NCBI GenBank assembly: GCA_946481025.1
Contig: CAMLNA010000035.1
Location: 1-34,080, forward strand
Source: an uncultured Rivibacter sp.
Lineage (GTDB): Bacteria; Pseudomonadota; Gammaproteobacteria; Burkholderiales; Burkholderiaceae
DNA: 34,080 nucleotides
Reading direction: 5' to 3'
The notes beneath the pieces are model-generated. The model worked only from the letters and a program-made list of their open reading frames with translations. It had not been told where the DNA came from and did not search any database. Position 1 is the first letter of the stretch; each line of letters begins with the position of its first letter. A program made the translations under genes and the position numbers. This document shows positions 8,508 through 17,566 of this stretch, in pieces.

Positions 8508-9517
8508 CCCGCAGCTTTTTGCACCGGCCGCAACGCCTCGAAGAACTGACGGGTCGCGGCACCCCACGAAAACTGCTCGGCATGCCGGCGCACCGCGTCG
8601 CGCGGCAGCTGCAGGGCCCGCATGCAGGCTTCGCGGAGGTCATGGTCCAGCACGCCGCCGCCCGACTGCCCCACCACGTCGATCGGCCCGGGCACCGGGA
8701 AGGCCGCCACCGGCGTGCCGCAGGCCATGGACTCGACCATCACCAGGCCGAAGGTGTCGGTCACGCTCGGGAACACCATCACGTCGGCCGAGCGGTACAG
8801 GCGCGCGAGCTCGGTGCCGTCGAGCACGCCGAACCAGCGCACGCCGGGATAGCGGGCTTCGAGCCGGGCCCGCTCGGGGCCTTCACCGGCCACCCATTTC
8901 TCGCCGGGCAGGTCGAGCTTCAGGAAGGCGTCGACCTGCTTTTCCACTGCCAGGCGCCCGACGTACAGGAACACGGGTTCGCCGTTCTTGCGCGGCAGGC
9001 GTTCGCCGTCGGCCTGGAACATCGCCAGGTCGACGCCACGCGACCAAAGCCTCGCGCGTTCGAAGCCGCGCGCGTTCAGGTCGTCCACGATGGCCGGTGT
9101 GGGCGCCAGGGTTGCGACACCCGCGTTGTGGAAGCGGCGCAGCAGCGCATAGCTCCAGGCGACCGGCAGGCGGAAGCGGGCGTGCACGTATTCGGGAAAG
9201 CGGCTGTGGTAGGCGGTGGTGAACTGCCAGCCGCGGCGCAACGCGATGCGCCGCACGCCCCAGCCCAGCGGACCTTCGGTGGCGATGTGCAGGCGGTCGG
9301 GCGCAATGGCATCGATGCGGCGCTCGAGCTCGCGGCGCGTCGTGAGCGCGAGGTGGATCTCGGGGTAGGTGGGGCAGGGCATGGAGCGAAAGCCCAGCGG
9401 CGACAACACCTCCACCGCGTGACCGGCGGACTCGAGTTCGCGGCGCGTCATCTTCAGCGTTCGTACGACACCGTTGACCTGCGGCTCCCATGCATCGGTC
9501 ACGATGAGGATCTTCAT
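8504..9517 (-). CDS. Glycosyltransferase family 4 (GT-B fold)
   Basis: This 337-residue enzyme of the GT4/GT1-like superfamily opens with MKILIVTDAWEPQVNGVVRT, the acceptor-side loop typical of lipid mannosyl-, glucosyl- and galactosyltransferases. The donor domain has YVGRLAVEKQ (185-194), and a D254-x7-E262 signature (DTFGLVMVE) in place of the usual E-x7-E. No membrane segment is seen; relatives sit on the cytoplasmic face. Its ATG overlaps the lplT stop (ATGA), so it is co-translated with a lysophospholipid flippase. This suggests a membrane glycolipid product, for example glycosyl-diacylglycerol, but acceptor and donor are not determined. Its 3' end shares a CTAG with the convergent PLP gene. 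Confidence 0.88.
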   Translation of the reverse strand: MKILIVTDAWEPQVNGVVRTLKMTRRELESAGHAVEVLSPLGFRSMPCPTYPEIHLALTTRRELERRIDAIAPDRLHIATEGPLGWGVRRIALRRGWQFTTAYHSRFPEYVHARFRLPVAWSYALLRRFHNAGVATLAPTPAIVDDLNARGFERARLWSRGVDLAMFQADGERLPRKNGEPVFLYVGRLAVEKQVDAFLKLDLPGEKWVAGEGPERARLEARYPGVRWFGVLDGTELARLYRSADVMVFPSVTDTFGLVMVESMACGTPVAAFPVPGPIDVVGQSGGGVLDHDLREACMRALQLPRDAVRRHAEQFSWGAATRQFFEALRPVQKAAG

Positions 9518-10737
9518 GCACTCTCCTGCTGCACCTTGGTGGCTTCGAAACGGTTGGGATGCCGGGCCCTGTGATGGGCCGATGCAATGAGCGCCATGGC
9601 CCCCGCCACCGCCAGCCCGAACCCCCACACCAGCAGCACCAGCGGCACGTCGGCAGCCAGCAGTGCGGCATAGAGGCCGAGCATCAGCAGCACGCTCAGG
9701 TTCTCGTTGAAGTTCTGCACCGCGATCGACCTGCCGGCGCTGAGCAGCGCATGGCCGCGGTGCTGCAGGAGCGCGTTCATGGGCACCACGAAAAAGCCCG
9801 CGCAGCCGCCTACCAGCACCAGCAGCGGCCAGGTGCTGTGCACGCTGCCGAGCGCGGTGATGCCGGGTACCAGCAGGCCCATCGCCACGCCCAGCGGCAG
9901 CACCGCGGGCGCCTGGCGCAGCGGCACGGTGCGGCCGGCCAGCCAGGCGCCTGCGGTGATGCCCACCGCGGTGACGCCCTGCAGGTAGGCGGCCTCCTCC
10001 AGGGGCAGTGCCAGCTCTTCCGTCGCCCAGCGCAGCACCACGAACTGGAGCGTCGCGCCCACGCCCCAGAACAGCGTGGTGACGGCCAGCGAAGTGCGGC
10101 CGGGCATGTCGCGCCACAGCGCGAGGTTGTCGCGCCAGAAGTGCCGCAGCAGCGGCCCGACGGCATAGCGTGTGCGGGCGTAACGCGCGCCGCTGTCGGG
10201 AATGCGGGTGTTGAGCCCGGCAGCCAGCGCATATAGCGCGAGCACGCCCAGAAGTGCCGGCAGCAGGCCGGCGCTGCTGCCGGCCAAGGGACCGACGAGC
10301 ACGCCGCCGAGCACGATGCCCAGCACGATGGAGCACACCGTGCTCACCTCGATCCAGCCGTTGGCGGCCACCAGGTGGCGCGGCGCCACCAGCTCGGTGA
10401 CGAGCCCGTACTTGGCCGGCGAGTAGACGGCCGCGCCGGTCCCCACGATCGCGAAGGCGGCCAGCGGCTGCAGCCCGGTGATCAGCAACAGCGCGCCGCC
10501 GGCCTTGATGCCGTTGGCCGCCAGCATGACCCGCCCTTTGCGCCAGTTGTCGGCCAGCGGGCCGGCCAGCGGTGCCAGCACCACATAGGCGATGGTGAAG
10601 AAAAGCTTGAGCAGCGGCACCCACCAGGCGGGGGCGGCCAGTTCCTGCAGGCGGGCGATGGTGACGATGAGCAGCGCGTTGTCGGCGAGGCCCGAGACGA
10701 ATTGCGCAGCGATGAGGAGGTAGAAGCCTCGGGTCAA
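9514..10737 (-). CDS. lplT: Lysophospholipid transporter LplT (MFS)
   Basis: A 407-residue MFS protein with twelve predicted membrane segments. It closely follows the known LplT pattern: GLADNALL near the N-terminus, YSPAKYGLVTELV (about 107-119), LFWGVGATLQFVVLRW, and FFVVPMNALLQHRGHALLSAGRSIAVQNFNENLSVLLMLG near the C-terminus. LplT flips lysophospholipids inward across the inner membrane, where the acyltransferase Aas re-acylates them in enterobacteria. Here no aas is adjacent; instead a GT4 glycosyltransferase overlaps its stop codon. The ATG at 10737 places the first membrane segment at residues 4-22. Confidence 0.92.
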   Translation of the reverse strand: MTRGFYLLIAAQFVSGLADNALLIVTIARLQELAAPAWWVPLLKLFFTIAYVVLAPLAGPLADNWRKGRVMLAANGIKAGGALLLITGLQPLAAFAIVGTGAAVYSPAKYGLVTELVAPRHLVAANGWIEVSTVCSIVLGIVLGGVLVGPLAGSSAGLLPALLGVLALYALAAGLNTRIPDSGARYARTRYAVGPLLRHFWRDNLALWRDMPGRTSLAVTTLFWGVGATLQFVVLRWATEELALPLEEAAYLQGVTAVGITAGAWLAGRTVPLRQAPAVLPLGVAMGLLVPGITALGSVHSTWPLLVLVGGCAGFFVVPMNALLQHRGHALLSAGRSIAVQNFNENLSVLLMLGLYAALLAADVPLVLLVWGFGLAVAGAMALIASAHHRARHPNRFEATKVQQESA

Positions 10738-10841
10738 GTGGCATGCCTCGCACGCGGCCGGGGAGTCGGCGCCCGCGATTCAATGACATGCAGGTTGAAG
10801 GCTTGTGACAGAACGTGGCAGCCGTCGAAAAAAGTCGCGGC

Positions 10842-11408
10842 TCAGCCAGCCACCAGCTTTTGCACCAGTTCCGGCGTGGTGGCGGCGCCGTACTTGCGCA
10901 GCAGCCGGGCCCGGTAGATGTCCACCGTGCGGTGGCTCACGCCCAGCACCTGGCCGATCTGCTTGCTGGTGCGACCCTCGATCAGCAGGGCGGCCACCTC
11001 GCGCTCGCGGCCGGTGAGCCCGGCGCGTGCCGGGGTGGTGAGGGGCCGGCGCGACGACAGATCCTCGAAGCTCCAGATGCCCGCTTCGTGCGGCGAGTCG
11101 GGGTTGAGTGCGCGGCCCGTCACATGGCACCAGAAGAGCTCGCCGGTGGGGTCGAAGGGCGAGCGTTTCATGATGCGGTCGTCGGCATAGCGGCCGTCGC
11201 GGTTGAGCTGCAGCACGATACGCTTGCCGGTGCGCTCGAACTCGTCGGCGCTCGGGTAGAGCACCTGGAACGACTGGCCGACCAGCAGCTCGCGGTGGGT
11301 GCGGAACATGTCGGCGAGCGCCAGGTTGCAGTCCACGATGGCGCGCTGCCGCGAGATCACCAGGCCCATGGGAGCGAGCTCGAAGGCGATCCGGTAGTCG
11401 GTTTCCAT
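10842..11408 (-). CDS. PAS domain-LuxR-type HTH transcriptional regulator
   Basis: A 188-residue cytoplasmic regulator. Residues about 5-115 form a PAS domain (IAFELAPMGLVISRQRAIVDCNLALADMF ... FWCHVTGRALN), and residues about 127-185 a LuxR/NarL-type HTH (LTGREREVAALLIEGRTSKQIGQVLGVSHRTVDIYRARLL). There is no receiver domain, so the PAS is the likely sensor, with an unknown ligand. The gene diverges from the scoAB CoA-transferase genes, and a perfect palindrome lies between them. Regulation of scoAB, and perhaps of itself, is the natural inference. Confidence 0.9.
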   Translation of the reverse strand: METDYRIAFELAPMGLVISRQRAIVDCNLALADMFRTHRELLVGQSFQVLYPSADEFERTGKRIVLQLNRDGRYADDRIMKRSPFDPTGELFWCHVTGRALNPDSPHEAGIWSFEDLSSRRPLTTPARAGLTGREREVAALLIEGRTSKQIGQVLGVSHRTVDIYRARLLRKYGAATTPELVQKLVAG

Positions 11409-11430
11409 GCAGGGGTTTCCTTAGGCGATT

Positions 11431-11450
11431 CTACGTATCGGCATACGTAG
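11431..11450. promoter_or_regulatory. Palindrome, likely operator of the PAS-LuxR regulator
   Basis: CTACGTAT-CGGC-ATACGTAG has 8-bp perfect arms and a 4-nt spacer. It is centred 60 bp before scoA and 32 bp before the regulator's start codon. LuxR/NarL-type HTH proteins bind two-fold symmetric sites of about this size, so the divergent regulator is the obvious candidate ligand. No direct evidence. Confidence 0.6.
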
Positions 11451-11500
11451 TACGCTGCGGCCCCAGGTTCCACCATCGACATATCGAAGGAGACGTCGCA

Positions 11501-12199
11501 ATGAACAAGGTCTACCCGAGCGCCGCCGAGGCGCTGGCGGGCATCGTGAAGGAAGGGCAGCTGATGGCCGTGGGCGGCTTCGGGCTGTGCGGCATTCCCG
11601 AGGCCCTGATCGACGCGCTCAAGGACTCGGGCGTCAAGAACCTCACCGTGATCTCCAACAACGCCGGCGTCGATGGGTTCGGCCTTGGCAAGCTGCTCGA
11701 GACGCGCCAGATCAGGAAGATGATCTCCAGCTACGTGGGCGAGAACAAGGAATTCGAGCGCCAGTACCTCGCCGGCGAACTGGAGCTGGAATTCACGCCG
11801 CAGGGCACGCTGGCCGAGAAGCTGCGCGCCGGCGGCGCCGGCATCCCGGCCTTCTTCACCCGCACGGGCGTGGGCACCATCGTGGCCGAGGGCAAGGAAA
11901 CCCGCGAGTTCGACGGCCACGTCTACGTGATGGAACGCTCGCTGGTACCCGAGGTGTCGCTCGTCAAGGCGCATACGGCCGACAAGAGCGGCAACCTCGT
12001 GTTCCGCCGCACCGCACGCAACTTCAACCCGGCCGTGGCCATGGCCGGCAAGATCACCGTCGTCGAGGTGGAGCACCTGGTGGAAACCGGCGAGCTCGAC
12101 CCCGATGCGGTCCACCTGCCGGGCATCTACGTGCATCGCATCGTGGTGAATGCCCATCCCGAGAAGCGCATCGAGAAGCGCACGACCCGCCCGGCCTAA
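11501..12199 (+). CDS. scoA: Succinyl-CoA:3-ketoacid CoA transferase, subunit A
   Basis: The alpha subunit (232 residues) of a class I CoA transferase, which moves CoA from succinyl-CoA to acetoacetate in ketone-body or PHB-derived acetoacetate use. Family features are [13 protein letters not shown] (about 25-37), [48 protein letters not shown] and the FFTRTGVGT segment. AAGGAGA (11487-11493) precedes the ATG at good spacing. It is followed ten bases later by subunit B and controlled from the region holding the 11431-11450 palindrome. Sequence alone cannot exclude the closely related 3-oxoadipate CoA transferase, but the SCOT-type motifs favour ketoacid use. Confidence 0.92.
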   Translation: MNKVYPSAAEALAGIVKEGQLMAVGGFGLCGIPEALIDALKDSGVKNLTVISNNAGVDGFGLGKLLETRQIRKMISSYVGENKEFERQYLAGELELEFTPQGTLAEKLRAGGAGIPAFFTRTGVGTIVAEGKETREFDGHVYVMERSLVPEVSLVKAHTADKSGNLVFRRTARNFNPAVAMAGKITVVEVEHLVETGELDPDAVHLPGIYVHRIVVNAHPEKRIEKRTTRPA

Positions 12200-12209
12200 G
12201 GAGACACAC

Positions 12210-12848
12210 ATGCCCTGGACCCAAGACCAGATGGCCGCCAAGGCGGCTTCCGAGCTGAAAGACGGCTACTACGTCAACCTCGGCATCGGCATTCCCACCC
12301 TGGTGGCCAACTTCGTGCCGCCCGGCATCGAGGTGTGGCTGCAAAGCGAAAACGGCATGCTGGGCATCGGCCCGTTCCCGACCGAGGACGAAGTCGACGC
12401 CGACCTCATCAACGCCGGCAAGCAGACCGTGACCACCATTGCCGGCACCAGCATCTTCGGCTCGCACGACAGCTTCGCGATGATCCGCGGCGGCAAGATC
12501 AACCTGGCCATCCTGGGCGCCATGCAGGTGAGCGAGAAGGGCGACCTCGCCAACTGGATGATCCCCGGCAAGATGGTCAAGGGCATGGGCGGCGCGATGG
12601 ACCTGGTGGGCGGCGTGCCCCGCGTGCTGGTCGTGATGGAGCACGTGGCCAGGAAGAAGGACGGCACCACCGACCTGAAGATCCTGCCCAAGTGCACGCT
12701 GCCGCTCACCGGCGTGGGGGTGGTGAACCGCATCATCACCGACCTCGCGGTGATGGACGTCACGCCGCAGGGCCTGAAGCTGGTGGAGCTGGCGCCCGAG
12801 GTGACTCGCGAGGAAGTGCAGTCCAAGACGGGCGTGACGCTCATCTGA
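12210..12848 (+). CDS. scoB: Succinyl-CoA:3-ketoacid CoA transferase, subunit B
   Basis: The beta subunit (212 residues), which carries the active-site glutamate of class I CoA transferases in [10 protein letters not shown] (about 45-54). This Glu forms the covalent glutamyl-CoA intermediate. Other family blocks are [55 protein letters not shown] and [23 protein letters not shown]. It starts ten bases after scoA, with AAGGAGA overlapping the scoA stop region as its ribosome site. A strong hairpin follows the gene. Confidence 0.93.
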   Translation: MPWTQDQMAAKAASELKDGYYVNLGIGIPTLVANFVPPGIEVWLQSENGMLGIGPFPTEDEVDADLINAGKQTVTTIAGTSIFGSHDSFAMIRGGKINLAILGAMQVSEKGDLANWMIPGKMVKGMGGAMDLVGGVPRVLVVMEHVARKKDGTTDLKILPKCTLPLTGVGVVNRIITDLAVMDVTPQGLKLVELAPEVTREEVQSKTGVTLI

Positions 12849-12863
12849 GCGTCCGGTCCCCTG

Positions 12864-12898
12864 AACGAAGCGGCCCGCAGATCGCGGGCCGCTTCGTT
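12864..12898. terminator. Hairpin terminator between scoB and bpt
   Basis: A 15-bp perfect stem (AACGAAGCGGCCCGC and complement) encloses the 5-nt loop AGATC. It starts 16 bases after the scoB stop and ends directly at the bpt stop codon. In the plus direction it is followed by TTCATTTG, only a modest T-rich tract. It probably ends both convergent transcripts. Confidence 0.7.
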
Positions 12899-13657
12899 TC
12901 ATTTGTGGCGGGTGTCCGGCGCCGCCGTCTGCCAGCGCCCGTCGAGCAGCAGCTCGTGCGGCTGGAACTGCGCCTTGTAGGCCATCTTGTGGCTTTGCTC
13001 GATCCAGTAGCCCAGGTACACGTGCGGCAGCTTCAGCGCACGGGTCTGCTCGATCTGCCACAGGATGTTGTAGGTGCCATAGCTGCGGCCGGGCTCCGGC
13101 TCGTAGAAGGTGTACACCGCCGACAACCCGTCGTTCAGGATGTCGAGGATGGACACCATCTTCAGCGCTCCGAGCCCGCCGCCGGGCGGCGCCGGTTCGC
13201 GGAACTCGATGAGCCGCGAATTGACGCGGCTTTGCAGGAGGAACTGGGTGTACTGGTCGATGGAGTCGTGGTCCATGCCCCCGCCCGCATGGCGGCCGGC
13301 CTGGTAGCGCAGGTAGAGCTGGTAGTGCTCGGGCACGAAACACAGGCGCAGCACGCGGGCCTGGAGCTGCCGGTGCGCCTTCCAGGCGCGCCGCTGGCTG
13401 CGGCTGGGCTGGAAGCGGTCGACCGGCACGCGCAGGGGGACGCAGGCGCCGCAGCCGTCGCAATACGGCCGGTAGGTGAACATGCCGCTGCGGCGAAAGC
13501 CGTTGGACACGAGGCCGGAATAGGCGTCGGCGTGGATGAGGTGGCTGGGCGTGGCGACCTGCGAGCGCGCCATCCGTCCCGGCAGGTAGCTGCACGGGTA
13601 GGGCGCCGTTGCATAGAACTGCAGCGACGCGAGCGGAAGCTCCTTCGGATGAGTCAC
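12899..13657 (-). CDS. bpt: Aspartate/glutamate leucyltransferase Bpt (arginyl-tRNA-protein transferase family)
   Basis: Transfers leucine (in bacterial Bpt) from aminoacyl-tRNA to N-terminal Asp or Glu, creating an N-degron for ClpS/ClpAP. The protein has 252 residues, the standard length. Diagnostic features are the N-terminal [22 protein letters not shown] with its Cys, then [18 protein letters not shown], and the GNAT-like C-half [29 protein letters not shown]. The GTG at 13657 is chosen because GAAGGA sits about eight bases upstream and the family motif begins soon after. The gap to the upstream aat is only 13 bases, so the two form an operon for the N-degron pathway. Confidence 0.92.
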   Translation of the reverse strand: MTHPKELPLASLQFYATAPYPCSYLPGRMARSQVATPSHLIHADAYSGLVSNGFRRSGMFTYRPYCDGCGACVPLRVPVDRFQPSRSQRRAWKAHRQLQARVLRLCFVPEHYQLYLRYQAGRHAGGGMDHDSIDQYTQFLLQSRVNSRLIEFREPAPPGGGLGALKMVSILDILNDGLSAVYTFYEPEPGRSYGTYNILWQIEQTRALKLPHVYLGYWIEQSHKMAYKAQFQPHELLLDGRWQTAAPDTRHK

Positions 13658-13670
13658 GTGTGCCGGTCCT

Positions 13671-14429
13671 TCACCGGGCTGGGGGGGCGGCGAGGCGCGG
13701 GTCCAGCCGGGTCCATAGCGACGGATGATAGGTCCAATCATGCACCGGCTCGGCGGGCACGGCAGTCCCCAGGTGTTGTTCGAACGCCGCGCGTGAGATT
13801 TCCCGCGCGCCCAGCGACGCCAGATGGCCGGTGTTCTGCTGGCAGTCGATGAGGGCGATGCCGTGGGCGCGGCAGAACGCCACCAGCGCCGCCAGCGCGA
13901 TCTTGGAGGCGTCGGTGCGCAGCGAGAACATCGACTCGCCGAAGAACATGCGGCCCAGCGCCACACCGTACAGGCCGCCGACCAGCTCGCCGCCGACCCA
14001 GGTCTCGAAGGAATGCGGGACGCCGCTGGCATGCCAGGCCGAGTAGGCGTCGATCATGGCCGGCACGATCCAGGTGCCGTCCTGACCGGCGCGCGGCACT
14101 CGCGCGCAGTGCTCCATCACCCGGCGGAAGTCGCCGTCGATCCGAACCTCGCTGCCCGGCGTGGCGATGAACCTTTGCAAGGTCTTGCGCAGCGAGTGGC
14201 TGAGCTTGAAGTCGGCCACCGGCAGCACCATGCGCGGGTCGGGGCTCCACCACAGCACCGGCTGGCCTTCACTGAACCACGGGAAGATGCCCCGGGAGTA
14301 CGCCATCTGCAGGCGCCGGGGCGTGAGTTCGCCGCCGGCGGCCAGGAGACCGGGCGCCTCACTGCGCGCGGGCAGCGCCCGGCGCGTGTCGGGGAAGGGG
14401 GTGTTGGCGTCGTGCAGCCAGGTGATCAC
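13671..14429 (-). CDS. aat: Leucyl/phenylalanyl-tRNA-protein transferase
   Basis: Adds Leu or Phe from charged tRNA to N-terminal Arg or Lys of proteins, marking them for ClpS/ClpAP. The GTG at 14429 gives 252 residues starting (M)[18 protein letters not shown], close to the usual start. The ATG further upstream at 14606 would read through the phaP terminator and is rejected. Family signatures are [47 protein letters not shown] and [24 protein letters not shown]. Aat is usually about 230-250 residues. It is co-oriented with bpt 13 bases downstream. Confidence 0.92.
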   Translation of the reverse strand: MITWLHDANTPFPDTRRALPARSEAPGLLAAGGELTPRRLQMAYSRGIFPWFSEGQPVLWWSPDPRMVLPVADFKLSHSLRKTLQRFIATPGSEVRIDGDFRRVMEHCARVPRAGQDGTWIVPAMIDAYSAWHASGVPHSFETWVGGELVGGLYGVALGRMFFGESMFSLRTDASKIALAALVAFCRAHGIALIDCQQNTGHLASLGAREISRAAFEQHLGTAVPAEPVHDWTYHPSLWTRLDPRLAAPPAR

Positions 14430-14480
14430 GGAAGGCGGTGCGTCCGAAACGGTACTGGCCGCATTTTGAGGGCGGCGCCC

Positions 14481-14511
14481 AAGAAAAAAGCCCGGTGCGA
14501 ACACCGGGCTT
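14481..14511 (-). terminator. Rho-independent terminator of phaP (UUCG loop)
   Basis: On the minus strand a 10-bp perfect stem (AAGCCCGGTG / CACCGGGCTT) closes the very stable TTCG tetraloop and runs into TTTTTTCTT. This is a textbook intrinsic terminator. It lies 160 bases past the phaP stop and about 50 bases before the aat start. Confidence 0.88.
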
Positions 14512-14671
14512 GAAGGTACCTTGAAAGGGGGTTTCGAGAGGTACCGAGGAGACAACCTTTCAGGGAGGCCGCCGGACGAACCGGCGACGCTACTCAGATG
14601 TGGCATGGGGCCAAAAGTTCAACCCCTTCTTGTTTTCACACCGCTGGCAGGTCTGGTACCTCGCTCGGCCG
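14512..14671 (-). other. 160-nt 3' untranslated region of phaP
   Basis: No gene fits here. The region contains three GGTACC sites (14515, 14540, 14655), the first inside the 10-bp palindrome AAGGTACCTT. On the minus strand a TGAAAGG...CCTTTCA pairing with a long loop (about 14523-14562) is also possible. Together with the terminator it could be a structured 3'UTR or the source of a small RNA; this is unproven. Confidence 0.35.
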
Positions 14672-15229
14672 TCAGGCGGCGGCGCGGCGGGTCTTGGCAG
14701 CGGCCTGGGTGGCGGCCTTGGTCGCCGAGGTGGTGATGGCCTGGAAGTTGGCTTCGGCCACGTCGGCGGCCTGCTTGGCAGCCTTGTGCACGCTTTCGAA
14801 GGCGTTGTTGGCGGCCGACACGGCCGACTTCACCAGGGCCACGGCGTTCTCGCTGCCGGCCGGGGCGTTCTTGACGGCGGTGTCGACCACGGCCAGGAAC
14901 TTCTTCTGGGCTTCGGCGATTTGGGTCTCGGCGACCTTGTTCACTTCGGCGTTGGTGGCGGCGGCGATGTCATAGACATGGCGGCTGTAGGCGGCAGCCT
15001 TCTCGGCGGCGGGTTGCAGCAGGGCGGCCTGCAGGGCCAGCAGTTCCTGGGCGTCCTTCACCGACAGCACGGCTTTGGTGTGGTCGGAAGCTTCGCCCAG
15101 CGAGGCCTTGGCCACTTGCAGGTTGAGCTCGACCAGCTTCTCGACGCCTTCGAAGGCCTTGTTGGTGAGGCCGAAAAGGGTTTCGACATTGGCTTTGTGG
15201 GCGGCGATCAGTTGTTCAGCAGTCAGCAT
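14672..15229 (-). CDS. phaP: Phasin family protein (PHA granule-associated)
   Basis: A 185-residue amphipathic helical protein of the phasin family, coating polyhydroxyalkanoate granules and controlling their number and size. The N-terminal block is typical: [44 protein letters not shown]. The middle is heptad-like helix and the last 20 residues are an Ala/Lys-rich tail ([14 protein letters not shown]). No signal peptide is present. A GGAG ribosome site precedes the ATG. The gene has its own sigma-70 promoter, TGC/GCA dyads resembling PhaR sites and a terminator, so it is a monocistronic, strongly expressed unit. Confidence 0.92.
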   Translation of the reverse strand: MLTAEQLIAAHKANVETLFGLTNKAFEGVEKLVELNLQVAKASLGEASDHTKAVLSVKDAQELLALQAALLQPAAEKAAAYSRHVYDIAAATNAEVNKVAETQIAEAQKKFLAVVDTAVKNAPAGSENAVALVKSAVSAANNAFESVHKAAKQAADVAEANFQAITTSATKAATQAAAKTRRAAA

Positions 15230-15270
15230 TTGCAGGGCTCCAGAGGTTTGGTTGGGATCTACTACCTAGG

Positions 15271-15294
15271 TGCTGCATTTTGTGCGCTGCAGCA
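15271..15294. promoter_or_regulatory. phaP: TGCTGC...GCAGCA dyad, candidate PhaR site 1
   Basis: TGCTGC and GCAGCA are separated by 12 bases, and the right half contains the palindrome GCTGCAGC. The site lies just downstream of the predicted phaP transcription start, where a repressor would block elongation. PhaR repressors bind TGC/GCA-rich dyads at phasin genes in other proteobacteria. The assignment is by analogy. Confidence 0.45.
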
Positions 15295-15302
15295 TGAGTC
15301 GA

Positions 15303-15330
15303 AGTATAGGGATCGTTCGACGGCTTGCAA
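15303..15330 (-). promoter_or_regulatory. phaP: Sigma-70 promoter of phaP
   Basis: Read on the minus strand, -35 TTGCAA (15330-15325) and -10 TATACT (15308-15303) are separated by 16 bases. The -10 matches the consensus at five of six positions. Predicted start near 15296 leaves a 5'UTR of about 67 nt before the phaP ATG. Confidence 0.7.
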
Positions 15331-15336
15331 GCTGTT

Positions 15337-15355
15337 TTTGCTGCGTTGCAGCAAA
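15337..15355. promoter_or_regulatory. phaP: TTTGCTGC-GTT-GCAGCAAA dyad, candidate PhaR site 2
   Basis: Perfect 8-bp arms flank a 3-nt spacer, placed just upstream of the phaP -35. The core CTGC-N3-GCAG equals the recognition pattern I recall reported for PhaR in Rhodobacter/Paracoccus. Whether the betaproteobacterial PhaR uses it is not shown here. Confidence 0.55.
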
Positions 15356-15474
15356 TTTAGATGTGTGTTTCTAGCGCGACCGGAATGGCGCCGAGCTTGG
15401 CCCGCCGCCGTGACCCTGCGATGAAAGCCCGGGCTGCCGGTCCAGAATCGGGCCCCGGTTCACCGCCCCCTCGG

Positions 15475-16415
15475 ATGCAAGCGTTCTACAGCGACCACTT
15501 CGTGCTGCCCCTGCCGCCGGGCCACCGCTTCCCGATGGGCAAGTACGCCTTGCTGCGGGCACGGGTGGAGGCGGAGTTGCCCGGGCTGCGGCTGCGCGAG
15601 GCGCAGCCGGCCAGCGACGGTGAACTGGCGCTGGCCCACGAGCCGGCCTATGTGAGTGCGGTAGCCGAAGGCTGGCTCACGCCCGTGCAGCAACGCGAGA
15701 TCGGCTTTCCGTGGTCGCCGGCCATGGCCGAGCGGGCGCGGCGCTCGGTGGGCGCAACCATCGGCGCGGCCCGCGCCGCGCTGGCCGAGGGCGTGGCCGC
15801 CAACCTGGCCGGCGGCACCCACCATGCCTATGCCGACAAGGGCAGCGGTTATTGCGTCTTCAACGACGCGGCGGTGGCCGCACGCCTGATGCAGGCCGAA
15901 TGGCATCGTCACCGGCGCGAGCTGCTGCGGGTGGCCGTGATCGATCTCGACGTACACCAGGGCAACGGCACCGCGGCGATCTTTCGCGACGATCCGACGG
16001 TGTTCACCTTCTCGATGCACTGCGAAAAGAACTTCCCGTTCCGCAAGGAGCCGAGCGACCTCGACGTGGACCTGCCCGAAGGCTGCAGCGACGGGGCCTA
16101 CCTCGCCGCGCTGGACGACGGGCTGCACGAGTTCTGGCGCCGCCAGTCGCAGCGGCCGCCCGGCCTCGTGTTCTACGTGGCCGGCGCCGACCCCCACGAG
16201 GGCGACCGGCTCGGGCGCCTGAAGCTCACCACCGAGGGGCTGGCCGAACGCGACCGGCGCGTGCTGGCGGCCTTGCGCGCGCGGCGCATCCCGGTGGCGC
16301 TTTCCATGGCCGGCGGCTACGGGCGTCGCATCGAAGACACGGTCGCCGTGCAGCTGGGGACGCTGTCGCACGCGTGGCAGAGCTGGCAGGACTGGGCCTC
16401 CGATAATCGCCGGCC

Positions 16416-16419
<4 letters not shown>
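15475..16419 (+). CDS. Histone deacetylase family protein (bacterial HDAC-like amidohydrolase)
   Basis: A zinc-dependent deacetylase-fold protein of 314 residues. The active-site parts are all present: GGTHH (113-117, catalytic His pair 116/117), GYCVFNDAA (125-133), [10 protein letters not shown] (157-166, Zn ligands Asp159 and His161), [20 protein letters not shown] (237-248, third Zn ligand Asp239) and GGYG (280-283). The compact size fits the class IV-like bacterial group. The substrate could be an acetylated protein lysine, acetylpolyamine or other acetyl-amide. The ATG at 15475 is preferred because the next residues (MQAFYSDHF) match family starts; an ATG at 15421 would add 18 low-complexity residues. 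Its stop overlaps the thioesterase ATG (ATGA). Confidence 0.9.
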
Positions 16420-16849
<430 letters not shown>

Positions 16850-16853
<4 letters not shown>

Positions 16854-17554
16854 AAACCAACGATCTCCCCCTCGACCCGGCTGCAGTCGACGCCGCCATC
16901 ACCTCGCGCCGCTCGGTGCGGGCCTTCCTGCCGACGCCCGTTGCGCGATCGGTCATCGAGGACATCCTGAAGGTCGCCGCCCGCGCGCCCTCGGGCACCA
17001 ACGTGCAGCCCTGGAAGGTGCACGTGCTCACCGGCACGGCGCGCGAGGCGCTCTCCGAAAAGATCATGGCGGCCTATTCCGACCCGGAGGTGGCCCGGGA
17101 GCATGTGGAGGAATACGACTACTACCCGAGCAAATGGGTGTCGCCCTACATCGACCGGCGCCGCAAGATCGGCTGGGACCTCTACGGCCTGCTCGGCATC
17201 GGCAAGACCGACAAGGTGCGCATGCATGCGCAGCATGGCCGCAACTACACCTTCTTCGACGCGCCGGTCGGGATGATCTTCACGATCGACCGCATCCTGG
17301 GGCAGGGCAGCTGGCTCGACTACGGCATGTTCCTGCAGAACATCATGGTCGCCGCGCGCGGCCGCGGGCTCGATACCTGCCCGCAGGCTGCCTTCACGCA
17401 GTTCCACCGGGTCATCGCCGAAGCGCTCCAGCTGCCGGAGTCCGAGATGGTGGTGTGCGGCATGGCGCTCGGCTACGAAGACCGCAGCGCGGTCGAGAAC
17501 CAGCTCGTCACCGAGCGCGAGCCGCTCGAGAACTTCGTGCGTTTCCACGACTGA
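16850..17554 (+). CDS. Nitroreductase family FMN oxidoreductase
   Basis: A 234-residue flavoprotein starting at a GTG that overlaps the thioesterase stop. Typical residues are SRRSVRAF (19-26, FMN phosphate contacts), [17 protein letters not shown] (44-60) and the C-terminal block [35 protein letters not shown]. It probably works as a homodimer, using NAD(P)H to reduce nitroaromatics, quinones or related acceptors; the physiological substrate is unknown. Twelve bases separate it from the antiporter gene. Confidence 0.9.
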
Positions 17555-17566
17555 GGCCCGGCGCAG

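Noticed and set aside
7398..8567. Minus-strand open frame opposite the PLP enzyme
   Set aside because: No recognisable motif; the plus-strand PLP signatures are decisive.
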